Positions 1 through 7,316 of a stretch of 8,520 nt of DNA are shown piece after piece; within the stretch, counting starts at the first letter, position 1, and each line of letters starts with the position of its first letter. The translations under genes and the position numbers were made by a program. Source of the DNA: Planctomycetota bacterium (GTDB lineage Bacteria; Planctomycetota; Phycisphaerae; WQYP01); assembly GCA_021838985.1 (NCBI GenBank), contig JAKCCC010000056.1:1-8520 (forward strand), read 5' to 3'. The notes under the pieces are model-generated. The model was not told the DNA's origin. It did not search any database and saw only the letters and a program-made list of their open reading frames with translations.

Positions 1-406
1 CTCGGCGACAGAGCCAACTGATCTTGATTTCTCTTTCGAGCGTTTTGAATTCCGGGTCGCCGGTAATCAGTTCAACTTTCCTTTCTTTTGCCAGCGCGGC
101 GGCGAAGGCGTCCGCAAGGCTGAGGCGATGGTTGGCTTTGAACTCGGCGGCAATGTCTGCCAGCGTGCGGGTTGCCGGTACGAACTCGACCGGGAGCGAG
201 TCCAGCGCTGCGGCCACTTGTCTCCATGCCGCCCTTCCGGTTTTACGCAGGACGATATATTTGACCTCGGCGTAATTGACCTCGGTCATCAGCAGAGGGG
301 CGTCTTTTTCACCGGCCTTTTCCAGCAGCTCGTGAACCATCGGCGCGCCGTCCTCATCGCGCAGGTAGGCGAGGAGCGCAAAACTATCCAGCACCGGCGA
401 CGCCAT
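1..406 (-). CDS. vapC: VapC-family PIN-domain ribonuclease toxin (3' end cut by window edge)
   Basis: Toxin half of a type II toxin-antitoxin pair. PIN-domain toxins are Mg2+-dependent endoribonucleases that cleave RNA and are neutralised by the partner antitoxin. The ATG at 406 opens a frame of 135 codons that reaches the window edge without a stop. The expected acidic residues are visible: Asp7 in VLDSFALLAYL, Glu47 in VNYAEV, Asp99 in SLADAFAAALA and Asp117 in ITGDPEF. The last visible residues (EIKISWL) look like the usual end of this family, so only a few codons are probably missing. The start is supported by a GAGG Shine-Dalgarno six bases upstream (413-416). It overlaps the antitoxin gene by 23 bases in another frame, which suggests translational coupling. 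The family call is confident; the RNA target is unknown. Confidence 0.9.
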   Translation of the reverse strand, partial: MASPVLDSFALLAYLRDEDGAPMVHELLEKAGEKDAPLLMTEVNYAEVKYIVLRKTGRAAWRQVAAALDSLPVEFVPATRTLADIAAEFKANHRLSLADAFAAALAKERKVELITGDPEFKTLEREIKISWLCRR

Positions 407-674
407 GTTTTACCTCTTCGAGCCGGCGCTCGAGTTGTTTATGTTCCGCCCACTCCTCGGCCAGGGGTTTTTGCCCCGGCGAACGCTTCAATATGCCGCG
501 CGCGCGCCGAATGGTTGCGGCGGTGACGGGCCTTAACAGAATACCGCCGGGGACCGCCTCCACCACGGCCCGGGTGCCATCCTTAATCTGGAACTCTTTT
601 CGCAACCGCTGTGGAATGACCACCTGTCCTTTGGTGGTAAAGCGGACGGTGGCGGCTCTGATCGCTGTATTCAT
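384..674 (-). CDS. vapB: VapB-type antitoxin, AbrB/MazE/SpoVT fold
   Basis: Antitoxin that should bind and inhibit the downstream PIN toxin and repress its own promoter. The 96-residue protein has an N-terminal swapped-hairpin AbrB-type DNA-binding domain (about residues 8-50), with the typical TTKGQVVIPQRLRKEF segment followed by KDGTRAVVEAVPGGILLRP. The C-terminal part (about 53-90) is charged and helical (EEWAEHKQLERRLEEVK), as expected for the toxin-binding tail. The ATG at 674 is preceded by AGGA with a seven-base spacer (682-685). Its stop codon lies inside the toxin gene, giving the overlapping antitoxin-first order usual for vapBC. Length and order match the family, so confidence is high. 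Symbol vapB rests on the AbrB-type domain plus a PIN partner. Confidence 0.9.
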   Translation of the reverse strand: MNTAIRAATVRFTTKGQVVIPQRLRKEFQIKDGTRAVVEAVPGGILLRPVTAATIRRARGILKRSPGQKPLAEEWAEHKQLERRLEEVKHGVAGAG

Positions 675-680
675 ACTGTT

Positions 681-708
681 ATCCTACTTGAAACGTGGAT
701 TCCGTCAA
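681..708 (-). promoter_or_regulatory. Possible sigma70-type promoter of vapBC, leaderless or nearly so
   Basis: On the minus strand TTGACG (708-703) is followed after 16 bases by TAGGAT (686-681), close to the -35/-10 consensus. The -10-like box ends only six bases before the vapB ATG, so a transcript from it would begin at or beside the start codon. The same bases contain AGGA, which could instead serve as Shine-Dalgarno on a transcript from further upstream. Seen in sequence; promoter function is inferred. Confidence 0.4.
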
Positions 709-943
709 TACCTTCGCAGTAGGAATAACTGGGATAGGTCGGGAAGCTCGGCTCGACCCGCTGCCTTCCCGCCTGTTGGCGCGTTGAAAACGCCTTGGGG
801 TGCTTGCCTTCGCTGGGTGGTTGGCCGAAAAAGGCCATCGCCTTGTTTTATTGTTGTATTCAGGGTGTCGGCAAAAATTTCCGCTCGCTTGCCCTCGGTA
901 TTTTCAACGAATCGATCCTTCCGTGCTATTGATTCATCACTGT

Positions 944-959
944 TGTAAAAGCGCTCACA
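944..959. promoter_or_regulatory. LacI-family-like operator sequence (weak)
   Basis: TGTAAAAGCGCTCACA is an imperfect 16-base dyad around GC with one half (CGCTCACA) identical to the half-site of classical LacI-type operators. The other half matches at only five of eight positions. It sits about 50 bases past the end of the hydrolase gene and 270 bases before vapB, with no gene start next to it and no LacI-family gene in the window. It may be chance. Confidence 0.15.
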
Positions 960-1007
960 CACCACGGCAGCAGACGGTGCGCGCCAGCATTGGCGGCCGC
1001 GCAGCTT

Positions 1008-4000
1008 TTATGAGCCAAGAAAATGCAGCCATCCCATCGCGGCGGGATCATGGGTGGCGTTAACGATGGCCGTGCCGTAGCGCTCCATATAAACCCTGTG
1101 CCCGCCGTAATCCTTATTTATCAGGACGTCGAAGCGGCAACGGGCACCAACCACCGGCTCGACGCCCGGCACATCCGACCATGGAAGCGCACACTGATAG
1201 ACGACCTCGCCCGGCCTGACTCGCACGTGTAGCTGCGCTGCGCGGGCCAGCCTTCCGCTCTGATAATCCCACACCTGCGGTCCCCGTGCCGTTTGCGCTA
1301 AGCTAAACTCCGAGTAGCCCCGCCCGGCGACGGGCGCCAGAGCAAATTGCACGCTGTCCTGTTCCCACACGGCGCCACCCTCCAACGCTTGGCGAAAAGG
1401 CCGGTCGCTACGCACACGCACGGCCAAATAAAGCTCCCGCCGATTCCACATCGTATACACCACCGCCGACAGGTCCCTCCGGCGCCAGTCGCCAAAGCTG
1501 CCGTAGGTGTAGCCGGGTTCATTCAGGTGCAACGGGGCCGCCCCGGCCCACTGCCGCCAAGGGCCGCCGATGACGGGGATACCGAGGGCATGTACGGCCG
1601 CATCAAAGTCGACCGCCAGAGGAATTTCGTAAACCCTGCCGGAGCCAGCTCGCACCCGAACGAGAAGATGCCACGCGTTGAAAGCTGGCGCCATCGTGTT
1701 CGCGGGTAGATGAAAAATTAAACAGGCGCGCCCACCGACCCCCAAGGAAGCCGTCTCCGTCGGACCCAGCGGGCGGTTGCCGGGCTCCCGGTACAGCCGC
1801 AAGGCAACACTCTCCTTGCGGGCGCCATGGTTGATGATTCCAAGCAATATGGGCGCCCTCGGCAAAAGCGCTGGCACGGGCGCGACCGCCACGCCCAGCG
1901 CGGGGAGCACGGCGCAGCTATATGGTAGCCGAACCGGCGGCCTGCCCGGTACGGATAAGGTGGCGAAGATGGTCTTAGTAACGTTGGCACCAGCGGTGAC
2001 CACAAACCGCACCACCCTGGGCCGCCCCGGCACGACTCTGCCCGCCCAAAGGCGCGGCGTGGCCCTCCAGCCCCGCGGCAATTTCAGGGTGACCCTCGCA
2101 GCATAGGTCCGGGAAGCATAGGAATCCAGGCGCATTTTGAGTGGCACTGCTTTGCCGGAGACAAACTGGAGGGTTTCCACCAAGGGGGACCTCTTACCGC
2201 CCTGGTAAAGGTAAGGCCAGATCGGAAAGAAAACCCTGGGGCCACGGGCGGCCAGCACCGCGCACAAATGATTGAAAACCGGATCAAGACTAGAAAGAAG
2301 CGCGGCAAGTCGGTCGTCGCCCAGCTCATGGCACATCGCCGCCTCGTCGCGTGTTCGTTGCCATTGGTACAGCGTCCACCGCACCGCCGGGAGATCGATC
2401 CCCTCGCGCCTGACGGAGCTCGTCACATGTCGCACCCAGCGGCGCCACGTGGCTCGGTGCGCGCCGGTGTACTTGGCCGTAGCGCCGGGGGACGTAATGG
2501 CCCTGGCGTGCGCCGCCAGGATCAGCCGCCGGACGCTTTCCGCTATGACCGCTTGGGTGGCGGGGGAAATAGAGCGGCCAGTGGGCCGCCAACGCCGCAG
2601 CAACGTGGTCAGCTGGCCAAGGGGGGGAGCGTCAACGGCCGCCATTCGCTTCCACGGCCCAATGCTCCGCAGGGAAGAACTCGCCAGAACGCGCGCATAG
2701 CGCCGGCGTGCGTGTCTGGCTGCGTTGGCTAACGGCCGGAGCAACGCTTGCGGCGGCAGGCCAGTCACATACATCGGCGCCCCGGTAAGGTGCAAAATTA
2801 ATTGGCCCTGCGGCCGTGACGCCGGCAGGAGATTTCCATAGATATCCCAAACCCGCGCACCGACCGGCGCGCCCCTAAGGGTCAACGTTCCCTGGCCCAA
2901 CGGCGACCAAGCCATGAGTAGCGGCTTTCCCGCGCGTTCGAACATGACCGCCCAGACCCGTTTGTCCCGCTGCCACCAGCCGACAAAGCGGGAGGCATAC
3001 GTGAAATCACAAAACGCGTTGACCGCCGCGGCGGCCGGGTAGGGTTGGCCCTCGTTGTAAATCCCGAAATCACCGTCCCAGGAATATAGGCCCCCGCGCA
3101 GCAAGCCAGCCGCGGCCTGGATGGCAAAGTGCCGCACGATATACTCCGCCCTGGCGCGCTGGCCGACAAACGGCTCCTCCTTATTGCTTCGCGCCTGGCT
3201 GTAGCCGAATTCCGTGGTGAGCTGAAACTTCATGCCACCCAGACCGTCGATAAATCGGTTCACCCGGCGGAGTTGTCTGAGCACGCCGAATTTTTCTGGC
3301 GATTCGCCCCAGGTGTAGGGGTGCGTGGCGACTGCGTCGAGATCACTGAAGAGGCCGCGGCGGGACTGCATCTGCAGCCAGCCGAGGTCAACCCCCGCGG
3401 TGGCGGAGTTACACAGCATCGCCATCGGGTCCGCTGATCGCACCGCCGCGGCGCCGTTGCGAGCGACTTCGGTGTAGAGGTACTTGGTGGTTCCATTGTC
3501 CTCATTGCCGAGCTCGTACCAGTGAACCTGCCGGCGAAGCGCAGCCGCCAAACCCGCCAGCATCCGGCCATAGGCTGGCGCGAAGGAGGCGCGATTTTCC
3601 CGGTAGAACAGCGGCTGACCATACAGGACCGCGAGGTAATCCACCGCCAGCCCCGCCTGGCGCGCCAACTGCACGCCGCGGACCGCCGGGAGGAAGTCAA
3701 ATTCGCCCGGACGCGGTTCCATTCGCAACCAACTCCCCTGGTACCGCTGCCAGAAAGCGCCGGTGGCCGCGGCGCGCTCCGGCGGGCACTGCCAGAATAT
3801 TCCGCCGGCCAGGCCCCAGCGGCGGGCGTAGACGCGCGCAGACTTTCCGGATTTTTCGGAGACAGCGCCCATCATGCGCGCCAGGCGAACGGTGCCGGAG
3901 GCGTTGGGAAGCTTTTGGCCCTTAGCCCATACAGAGTACCGGAGGTTAAAGACCCCGTTTCCGACTGCCGGGGTAAAGGAGGCCTCAAATACACCCCGCC

Positions 4001-4829
4001 CTGGCAGCCGCGGAATCGGCAGGCGGGTCCGCCAGACCACCCTCCCCGTCAAAGCGTTCCGCGCAGCCAGGGAGAGCGCCAACCGGCCCCGACCGACGCC
4101 GCTGTAGTTCTCCACGTCGAGCCGGCAAAGCGGCGGCTTTCCCCAGCCGGTGAAGTGTGGCACGTCGGTCACGGAGCGCGGTGCGGCCATGGGGGAACAG
4201 GTGACAAATTGGCGTGCCGGCCCCTGCGCCACCACCGTTAGCCCGCTCAATCGGATGTGGCCGGTGTGCCCGGGCCATTCCAGAGACAGCCCGAACAACT
4301 GCAATGGAAGGTGCTGCACACCGTCACCGGCCCCGGATTTCCAGGCGGCGGGAATTCCGGCCACCGGGAAACGGTACAGGTTCCAACCGGCCCGATTCAA
4401 GCTAAGCCTGGAAAGAAAGTCTTGGCCGGTAGCGTCGGAAAGCCAGAGCACCACAGTCGCCCCCACATCCCGGGGCGGTGCATAGATCGACGCCTGCACG
4501 GCGACGGGACGGCCGAGAAGCTTCCGATGCCAAAAGAAATTCACGAAGTTGTTGGCCGGATTTCGGCTCGGTAAGCTCCAGTTCAAGCGGACCACGGACC
4601 TGCCCTTGTGTTTTCGGCCAGGTTCGCGCACGACGGAACCCTGGTCGTCGGGCCGGCCTGGCCAGACGCCGGGCAACGAGGACCGGAAGTTCGTGAACGG
4701 GTAGGAGACGGTCTCGCCGAAGCCGCCGACACCCAGCGCAGGTCGCGATGCCGCCGCCGAGATCCCCGGCAGCACGGCGGTGAGCAGACCCGCCCCAAAA
4801 TACGCACCGACCCGGATCCTCTTAAGCAT
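1008..4829 (-). CDS. Large secreted multidomain glycoside hydrolase, clan GH-A barrel (GH39-like) with CBM9-like C-terminus
   Basis: Probable exported retaining glycosidase of 1273 residues; the sugar substrate is unknown. Layout seen: Sec signal peptide (1 to about 27, GAGLLTAVLPGISAAAS); a jelly-roll-like carbohydrate-binding domain (about 40-190); a beta domain (about 200-320); a TIM barrel (about 325-620); a short beta domain ending near 690; a helical block (about 695-860); two Ig/NEW3-like beta domains (about 865-1080); and a CBM9/DOMON-like domain (1084-1273, WEQDSVQFAL, CALPWSDV). The barrel carries WYELGNEDNG, giving Glu443 as likely acid/base, and LTTEFGYS, giving Glu540 as likely nucleophile; the 97-residue spacing suits clan GH-A. 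GH39 is the nearest family by eye, but GH5, GH51 or a new family are possible. The ATG at 4829 was chosen because it begins the signal peptide and has GGAGG ten bases upstream; the same frame stays open to 5357 but only within the upstream gene. It is co-transcribed with that gene, whose stop is seven bases away. Confidence 0.85.
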   Translation of the reverse strand: MLKRIRVGAYFGAGLLTAVLPGISAAASRPALGVGGFGETVSYPFTNFRSSLPGVWPGRPDDQGSVVREPGRKHKGRSVVRLNWSLPSRNPANNFVNFFWHRKLLGRPVAVQASIYAPPRDVGATVVLWLSDATGQDFLSRLSLNRAGWNLYRFPVAGIPAAWKSGAGDGVQHLPLQLFGLSLEWPGHTGHIRLSGLTVVAQGPARQFVTCSPMAAPRSVTDVPHFTGWGKPPLCRLDVENYSGVGRGRLALSLAARNALTGRVVWRTRLPIPRLPGRGVFEASFTPAVGNGVFNLRYSVWAKGQKLPNASGTVRLARMMGAVSEKSGKSARVYARRWGLAGGIFWQCPPERAAATGAFWQRYQGSWLRMEPRPGEFDFLPAVRGVQLARQAGLAVDYLAVLYGQPLFYRENRASFAPAYGRMLAGLAAALRRQVHWYELGNEDNGTTKYLYTEVARNGAAAVRSADPMAMLCNSATAGVDLGWLQMQSRRGLFSDLDAVATHPYTWGESPEKFGVLRQLRRVNRFIDGLGGMKFQLTTEFGYSQARSNKEEPFVGQRARAEYIVRHFAIQAAAGLLRGGLYSWDGDFGIYNEGQPYPAAAAVNAFCDFTYASRFVGWWQRDKRVWAVMFERAGKPLLMAWSPLGQGTLTLRGAPVGARVWDIYGNLLPASRPQGQLILHLTGAPMYVTGLPPQALLRPLANAARHARRRYARVLASSSLRSIGPWKRMAAVDAPPLGQLTTLLRRWRPTGRSISPATQAVIAESVRRLILAAHARAITSPGATAKYTGAHRATWRRWVRHVTSSVRREGIDLPAVRWTLYQWQRTRDEAAMCHELGDDRLAALLSSLDPVFNHLCAVLAARGPRVFFPIWPYLYQGGKRSPLVETLQFVSGKAVPLKMRLDSYASRTYAARVTLKLPRGWRATPRLWAGRVVPGRPRVVRFVVTAGANVTKTIFATLSVPGRPPVRLPYSCAVLPALGVAVAPVPALLPRAPILLGIINHGARKESVALRLYREPGNRPLGPTETASLGVGGRACLIFHLPANTMAPAFNAWHLLVRVRAGSGRVYEIPLAVDFDAAVHALGIPVIGGPWRQWAGAAPLHLNEPGYTYGSFGDWRRRDLSAVVYTMWNRRELYLAVRVRSDRPFRQALEGGAVWEQDSVQFALAPVAGRGYSEFSLAQTARGPQVWDYQSGRLARAAQLHVRVRPGEVVYQCALPWSDVPGVEPVVGARCRFDVLINKDYGGHRVYMERYGTAIVNATHDPAAMGWLHFLGS

Positions 4830-4836
4830 ACGCCGA

Positions 4837-7056
4837 TTACCTCCCACGCGGCCCATTTGCTTGGCCCGTTTTCTGGAGGGGTTTGTCGGCAAAAGCCTGG
4901 CCTTTGACCGCAGGCCAAATTCCAGTGCCAAGTGGGATAGGCTGCCCGCCTCGAACCAGAAGGACGCTCCGTGGCGCCAGGGAATGCGGGATTTCCTCCC
5001 CGTCCACGCGTACGGCGATACGCGCCGCGCCGCCGATGCGATTCTGCAGGGCGTAACCCGTGGTAAAGCGTGCAATCTCGTAACCCGGCGCCAGGTACGG
5101 TTCCTTTGAGACGCCCGACCAGTCGTCCTCGCCCACCTTCTCAATTCGACACCGTCGCGCGAACAGGGCGGAGTGGATTTTGCGAAACAGCCGATCGGTA
5201 ACGGTCCACCGGGACCACGCCAGGCAGCTGCAGTAGATCGCGTAGCCCTTGCCGACGGGATGAACATACAGGCCCTGCCGGCCCGGCCCGCGCAGCGCTG
5301 CAGCCGCGGTGGTCGGCTCCACGTCCAGGGCGTATTGAAAGAGATCGTCCGTGGCATCAGCCCCCTCCTTCAGATCCCCCAGCAACTGGCCGAACTTGCC
5401 TGTGGCCACCCAGCGTCCCCGCCCGGCCGTGCTCACTTGGAGCGTCTTGATGCCGAAAAGCTCCTTGGACTCGCTGCCCATCGCAGTCACTATGGCGCCG
5501 GCACGCAGGCAGTCAAAACCAACATCCGCGAACAAGACGCCGCCGTCCCTGACGTAACGGGCAAGCTTGGTGATATCCTCCGCAGTGAGGTCCGGGGTAA
5601 ATTGAGCCAATACGACGCCGTATTGGTCCAGCGCCACGGCCGTCAGGTGCCGCAGGTGGCTCAGGTAATCCACCTGGCCGAAACGGCTGCCAAACTTGAG
5701 CTGGCGCATAAGGACAACTGGTTCCTCGCTGGGGTAACGTAACAGGCCATACACCTGGCTGGCCGCTTCCCATCCGTTGGCATAGGGCTGATACAACACG
5801 GCTACGGTGTTCAGCGGCCGCATCTCGAAAAGGCCAGAATCCACCAAAATGCGGGTAGTCAACCCACACATGTCAACCCTTTCCAATCCCAGCGCCGCGC
5901 CATCTGCGTACAGGTATCCCCATGGCCACCACGTAACCCCCGCGGCGCCGTGGAGGGCTGATTCGACCATCCAGCCACGCAGAACACGTGGATCGAAATT
6001 CCACTGCGGTTTCCCACCGGCGTAGTTCTCGGGCAGGAGCATTTGCATCGCCGGGTGCGCGTTGGAACCACGCGCAATCGACATTGCCCAGATATCCTGT
6101 GTTTCGAGATCATTGCCGGCGCCTATTTCCGGATAAAAATCGACGAAGATACCCTGATGGCGCGGTATCTGGGTCATCGGCCAAGCCATATTATTCGCCC
6201 CGCTCCAGAGCGGCGTGTCGGGGTCAATTTCCCGCACCGCTTCCGCGAAAGTACGGTTCGCCTGGGCGTTGCGGAGAAGCTTGAAAGCGGCTGAATCAAA
6301 CGCCTTCGGCCCGATGCCGAAAGGCAGCGCGGGCGTGGCCATGCTGCCTTCCGGCACGCCATATCCGTTTCTTTGGTATTCGAGCCTTATATCGCCGAAC
6401 ACCGCGTAAGTGCTTTTCCAAGCTTGGTTCAGCGCGGCGATGGTGTGATACTTATCCCTCAGGAAATCGCGGAAGGCGTCGTCCGGATATGTAAGGTGAT
6501 CGGCTGGTTCGTCGCAGAAATCCCACCCGATGAGATTCGTTAACCAGCGGTATCTTCGGACGATCGCTTGCACGTAATCCCGCCACTGCGGATCGAAATC
6601 CCCCGGCATTGCACCGGCGTGAATGCTGTGGATGTAAAGGATAACGTACAGCCCCTGCCGTTTGATCGCCAGTAACTGTTTATCCCATTCGGGAAACCGC
6701 TCCTGCAACGGCTTGTGCTGGTCAAACCAGAATTCGTGATAGACGGTGTTGAAACCCGCCCGACGATAGTCGGGGCCACCACCGGTAAGATTAGCCCAGA
6801 ACAGCGGTCGGGGGCGCCCATCCACAAGTAGCATGGTCTTGCCTGACGGGGCCTTGCCGATTACGGCCTTGGTTTTGCGGCCGGCATAAAGCTCATCGAG
6901 GATAGTGGGCGGCGAATGGCCAAGCTTCCGCTGGGGCGTGCTTGTTGGAGCCAGGGCCTGAGCGTTTCCGGACCGGACTGGTTTTAGGGGGAAGCTGACC
7001 ATCGCCGTTTGGGCCGTTGTCATGCCCACGATTTTTATGAAATCTCTACGATCCAC
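4837..7056 (-). CDS. Tat-exported GH42-like glycoside hydrolase with beta-galactosidase trimerisation-type domain
   Basis: Probable exported exo-glycosidase, 739 residues, related to GH42 beta-galactosidases. An N-terminal twin-arginine signal is visible (DRRDFIK at 2-8, a mild hydrophobic stretch, and an AQA cleavage site near 34). The barrel covers about 75-410. Glu183 in GWDFCDEPADH is the likely acid/base, and Glu343 in MLLPENYAGGKPQWN the likely nucleophile; the 160-residue spacing fits GH42. The segment after the nucleophile (ALHGAAGVTWWPWG) is also GH42-like. A Rossmann-like trimerisation domain follows (about 415-600, NTVAVLYQPYANGW and later YVRDGGVLFADVGFDC), then a small C-terminal beta domain. 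The GTG at 7056 is preferred: AAGGGA lies six bases upstream and it places the RR motif at residue 3. ATG codons at 7101 and 7206 in the same frame are alternatives with poorer support. It lies 260 bases after the pseudopilin gene and directly before the large hydrolase. Substrate not determinable; beta-galactosidase activity is only a family guess. Confidence 0.85.
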   Translation of the reverse strand: MDRRDFIKIVGMTTAQTAMVSFPLKPVRSGNAQALAPTSTPQRKLGHSPPTILDELYAGRKTKAVIGKAPSGKTMLLVDGRPRPLFWANLTGGGPDYRRAGFNTVYHEFWFDQHKPLQERFPEWDKQLLAIKRQGLYVILYIHSIHAGAMPGDFDPQWRDYVQAIVRRYRWLTNLIGWDFCDEPADHLTYPDDAFRDFLRDKYHTIAALNQAWKSTYAVFGDIRLEYQRNGYGVPEGSMATPALPFGIGPKAFDSAAFKLLRNAQANRTFAEAVREIDPDTPLWSGANNMAWPMTQIPRHQGIFVDFYPEIGAGNDLETQDIWAMSIARGSNAHPAMQMLLPENYAGGKPQWNFDPRVLRGWMVESALHGAAGVTWWPWGYLYADGAALGLERVDMCGLTTRILVDSGLFEMRPLNTVAVLYQPYANGWEAASQVYGLLRYPSEEPVVLMRQLKFGSRFGQVDYLSHLRHLTAVALDQYGVVLAQFTPDLTAEDITKLARYVRDGGVLFADVGFDCLRAGAIVTAMGSESKELFGIKTLQVSTAGRGRWVATGKFGQLLGDLKEGADATDDLFQYALDVEPTTAAAALRGPGRQGLYVHPVGKGYAIYCSCLAWSRWTVTDRLFRKIHSALFARRCRIEKVGEDDWSGVSKEPYLAPGYEIARFTTGYALQNRIGGAARIAVRVDGEEIPHSLAPRSVLLVRGGQPIPLGTGIWPAVKGQAFADKPLQKTGQANGPRGR
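4840..4844 (-). promoter_or_regulatory. Shine-Dalgarno of the large hydrolase, overlapping the upstream stop codon region
   Basis: GGAGG ten bases before the ATG at 4829. It forms the penultimate codons of the upstream gene, which reads GGG AGG TAA, so ribosomes ending the GH42-like gene finish on the ribosome-binding site of the next. This fixes the start at 4829 and points to translational coupling. Confidence 0.8.
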
Positions 7057-7062
7057 AGCTGG

Positions 7063-7068
7063 TCCCTT
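7063..7068 (-). promoter_or_regulatory. Shine-Dalgarno deciding the GTG start of the GH42-like gene
   Basis: AAGGGA sits six bases before the GTG at 7056. No comparable sequence precedes the in-frame ATG at 7101, where only GGGAA occurs close to the start. The choice also puts the twin-arginine motif at the very N-terminus. Confidence 0.6.
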
Positions 7069-7156
7069 AAGCTTTGTGTGATTGCCAACAAGGATGCGCA
7101 TGCGTTCCCGCGGAGGAACTATCCACCGCCGACTAGACGGTACGGAACAGCCCACC

Positions 7157-7182
7157 CGATCCAGCTTGGCCTCGCTGGATCG
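7157..7182 (-). repeat. Perfect 9-base inverted repeat in the GH42-like gene leader
   Basis: CGATCCAGC (7157-7165) and GCTGGATCG (7174-7182) are exact reverse complements separated by eight bases. In RNA this gives a 9-bp stem and 8-base loop about 100 bases before the GTG start. There is no T-run after it, so a simple intrinsic terminator is unlikely; an operator or a structured leader is more plausible. Confidence 0.6.
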
Positions 7183-7195
7183 ACGTGGACCACGT
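7183..7195. repeat. 13-base palindrome ACGTGG-A-CCACGT
   Basis: Perfect 6-base arms around a single central base, directly abutting the 9-base inverted repeat. Such a short odd palindrome is too tight to be a good RNA hairpin but has the form of a binding site for a dimeric regulator. Function is inferred only. Confidence 0.4.
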
Positions 7196-7316
7196 GCCCC
7201 GTGCATTCTTGGCGCCTCGACAAGAGACTGCCTCGCTTAGCTCTGGCCGGTCAGGCTAGGTCCGTGTGGGCGATGTCGAACCCACCCAGGCCCGCCCCCC
7301 TCGGAGGCTAATCTCC

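Larger units (their letters stand above)
675..1007. other. Gene-free interval between the hydrolase operon and vapBC
   Basis: About 330 bases with no convincing gene. The part around 840-960 is visibly richer in A and T than the flanking genes. An 86-codon open frame (965-705, minus) begins at GTG without a Shine-Dalgarno and resembles nothing I recognise. Short dyads occur at 982-995 (CGCCA, 4-base loop, TGGCG), 822-837 (TGGCC, 6-base loop, GGCCA) and 781-793 (GCGTT, 3-base loop, AACGC). None is followed by a T-run, so no clear terminator for the hydrolase operon is seen. The vapBC promoter candidate lies at its left end. Confidence 0.6.
7057..7316 (-). other. Non-coding leader between pseudopilin and GH42-like genes
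   Basis: 260 bases with no separate gene; on the minus strand it is partly open in frame with the GH42-like gene (from 7206), but the arginine-rich reading does not look like protein. It holds the inverted repeats at 7157-7182 and 7183-7195 and a CGCATGCG palindrome at 7097-7104. No T-run terminator follows the pseudopilin stop and no strong -35/-10 pair is seen, so whether the pseudopilin and hydrolases share one transcript stays open. Confidence 0.5.

Noticed and set aside
822..837. TGGCC-GAAAAA-GGCCA dyad as a terminator
   Set aside because: The T-run on the minus strand lies in the loop rather than after the stem, and the stem is only five pairs.
705..965. 86-codon open frame on the minus strand in the gap before vapBC
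   Set aside because: GTG start without a Shine-Dalgarno, unremarkable composition, no recognisable motif, and its end overlaps the vapB promoter candidate.
982..995. Hairpin CGCCA-GCAT-TGGCG just after the large hydrolase as a terminator
   Set aside because: Only five base pairs and no following T-run on the minus strand.
3522..4241. 239-codon open frame on the plus strand
   Set aside because: Antisense to the large hydrolase barrel and beta domain, which have clear motifs. Long antisense frames are expected at this GC content, and the product resembles no family.
4830..5357. Upstream extension of the large hydrolase frame by 176 codons
   Set aside because: It overlaps the 3' part of the GH42-like gene in another frame, has arginine/serine-rich nonsense composition, and would bury the signal peptide. 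The ATG at 4829 has a good Shine-Dalgarno.
7057..7206. N-terminal extension of the GH42-like protein to the ATG at 7206
   Set aside because: It would place 50 arginine-rich residues before the twin-arginine signal and would code across the inverted repeats; the GTG at 7056 has a better ribosome-binding site. The ATG at 7101 cannot be fully excluded.
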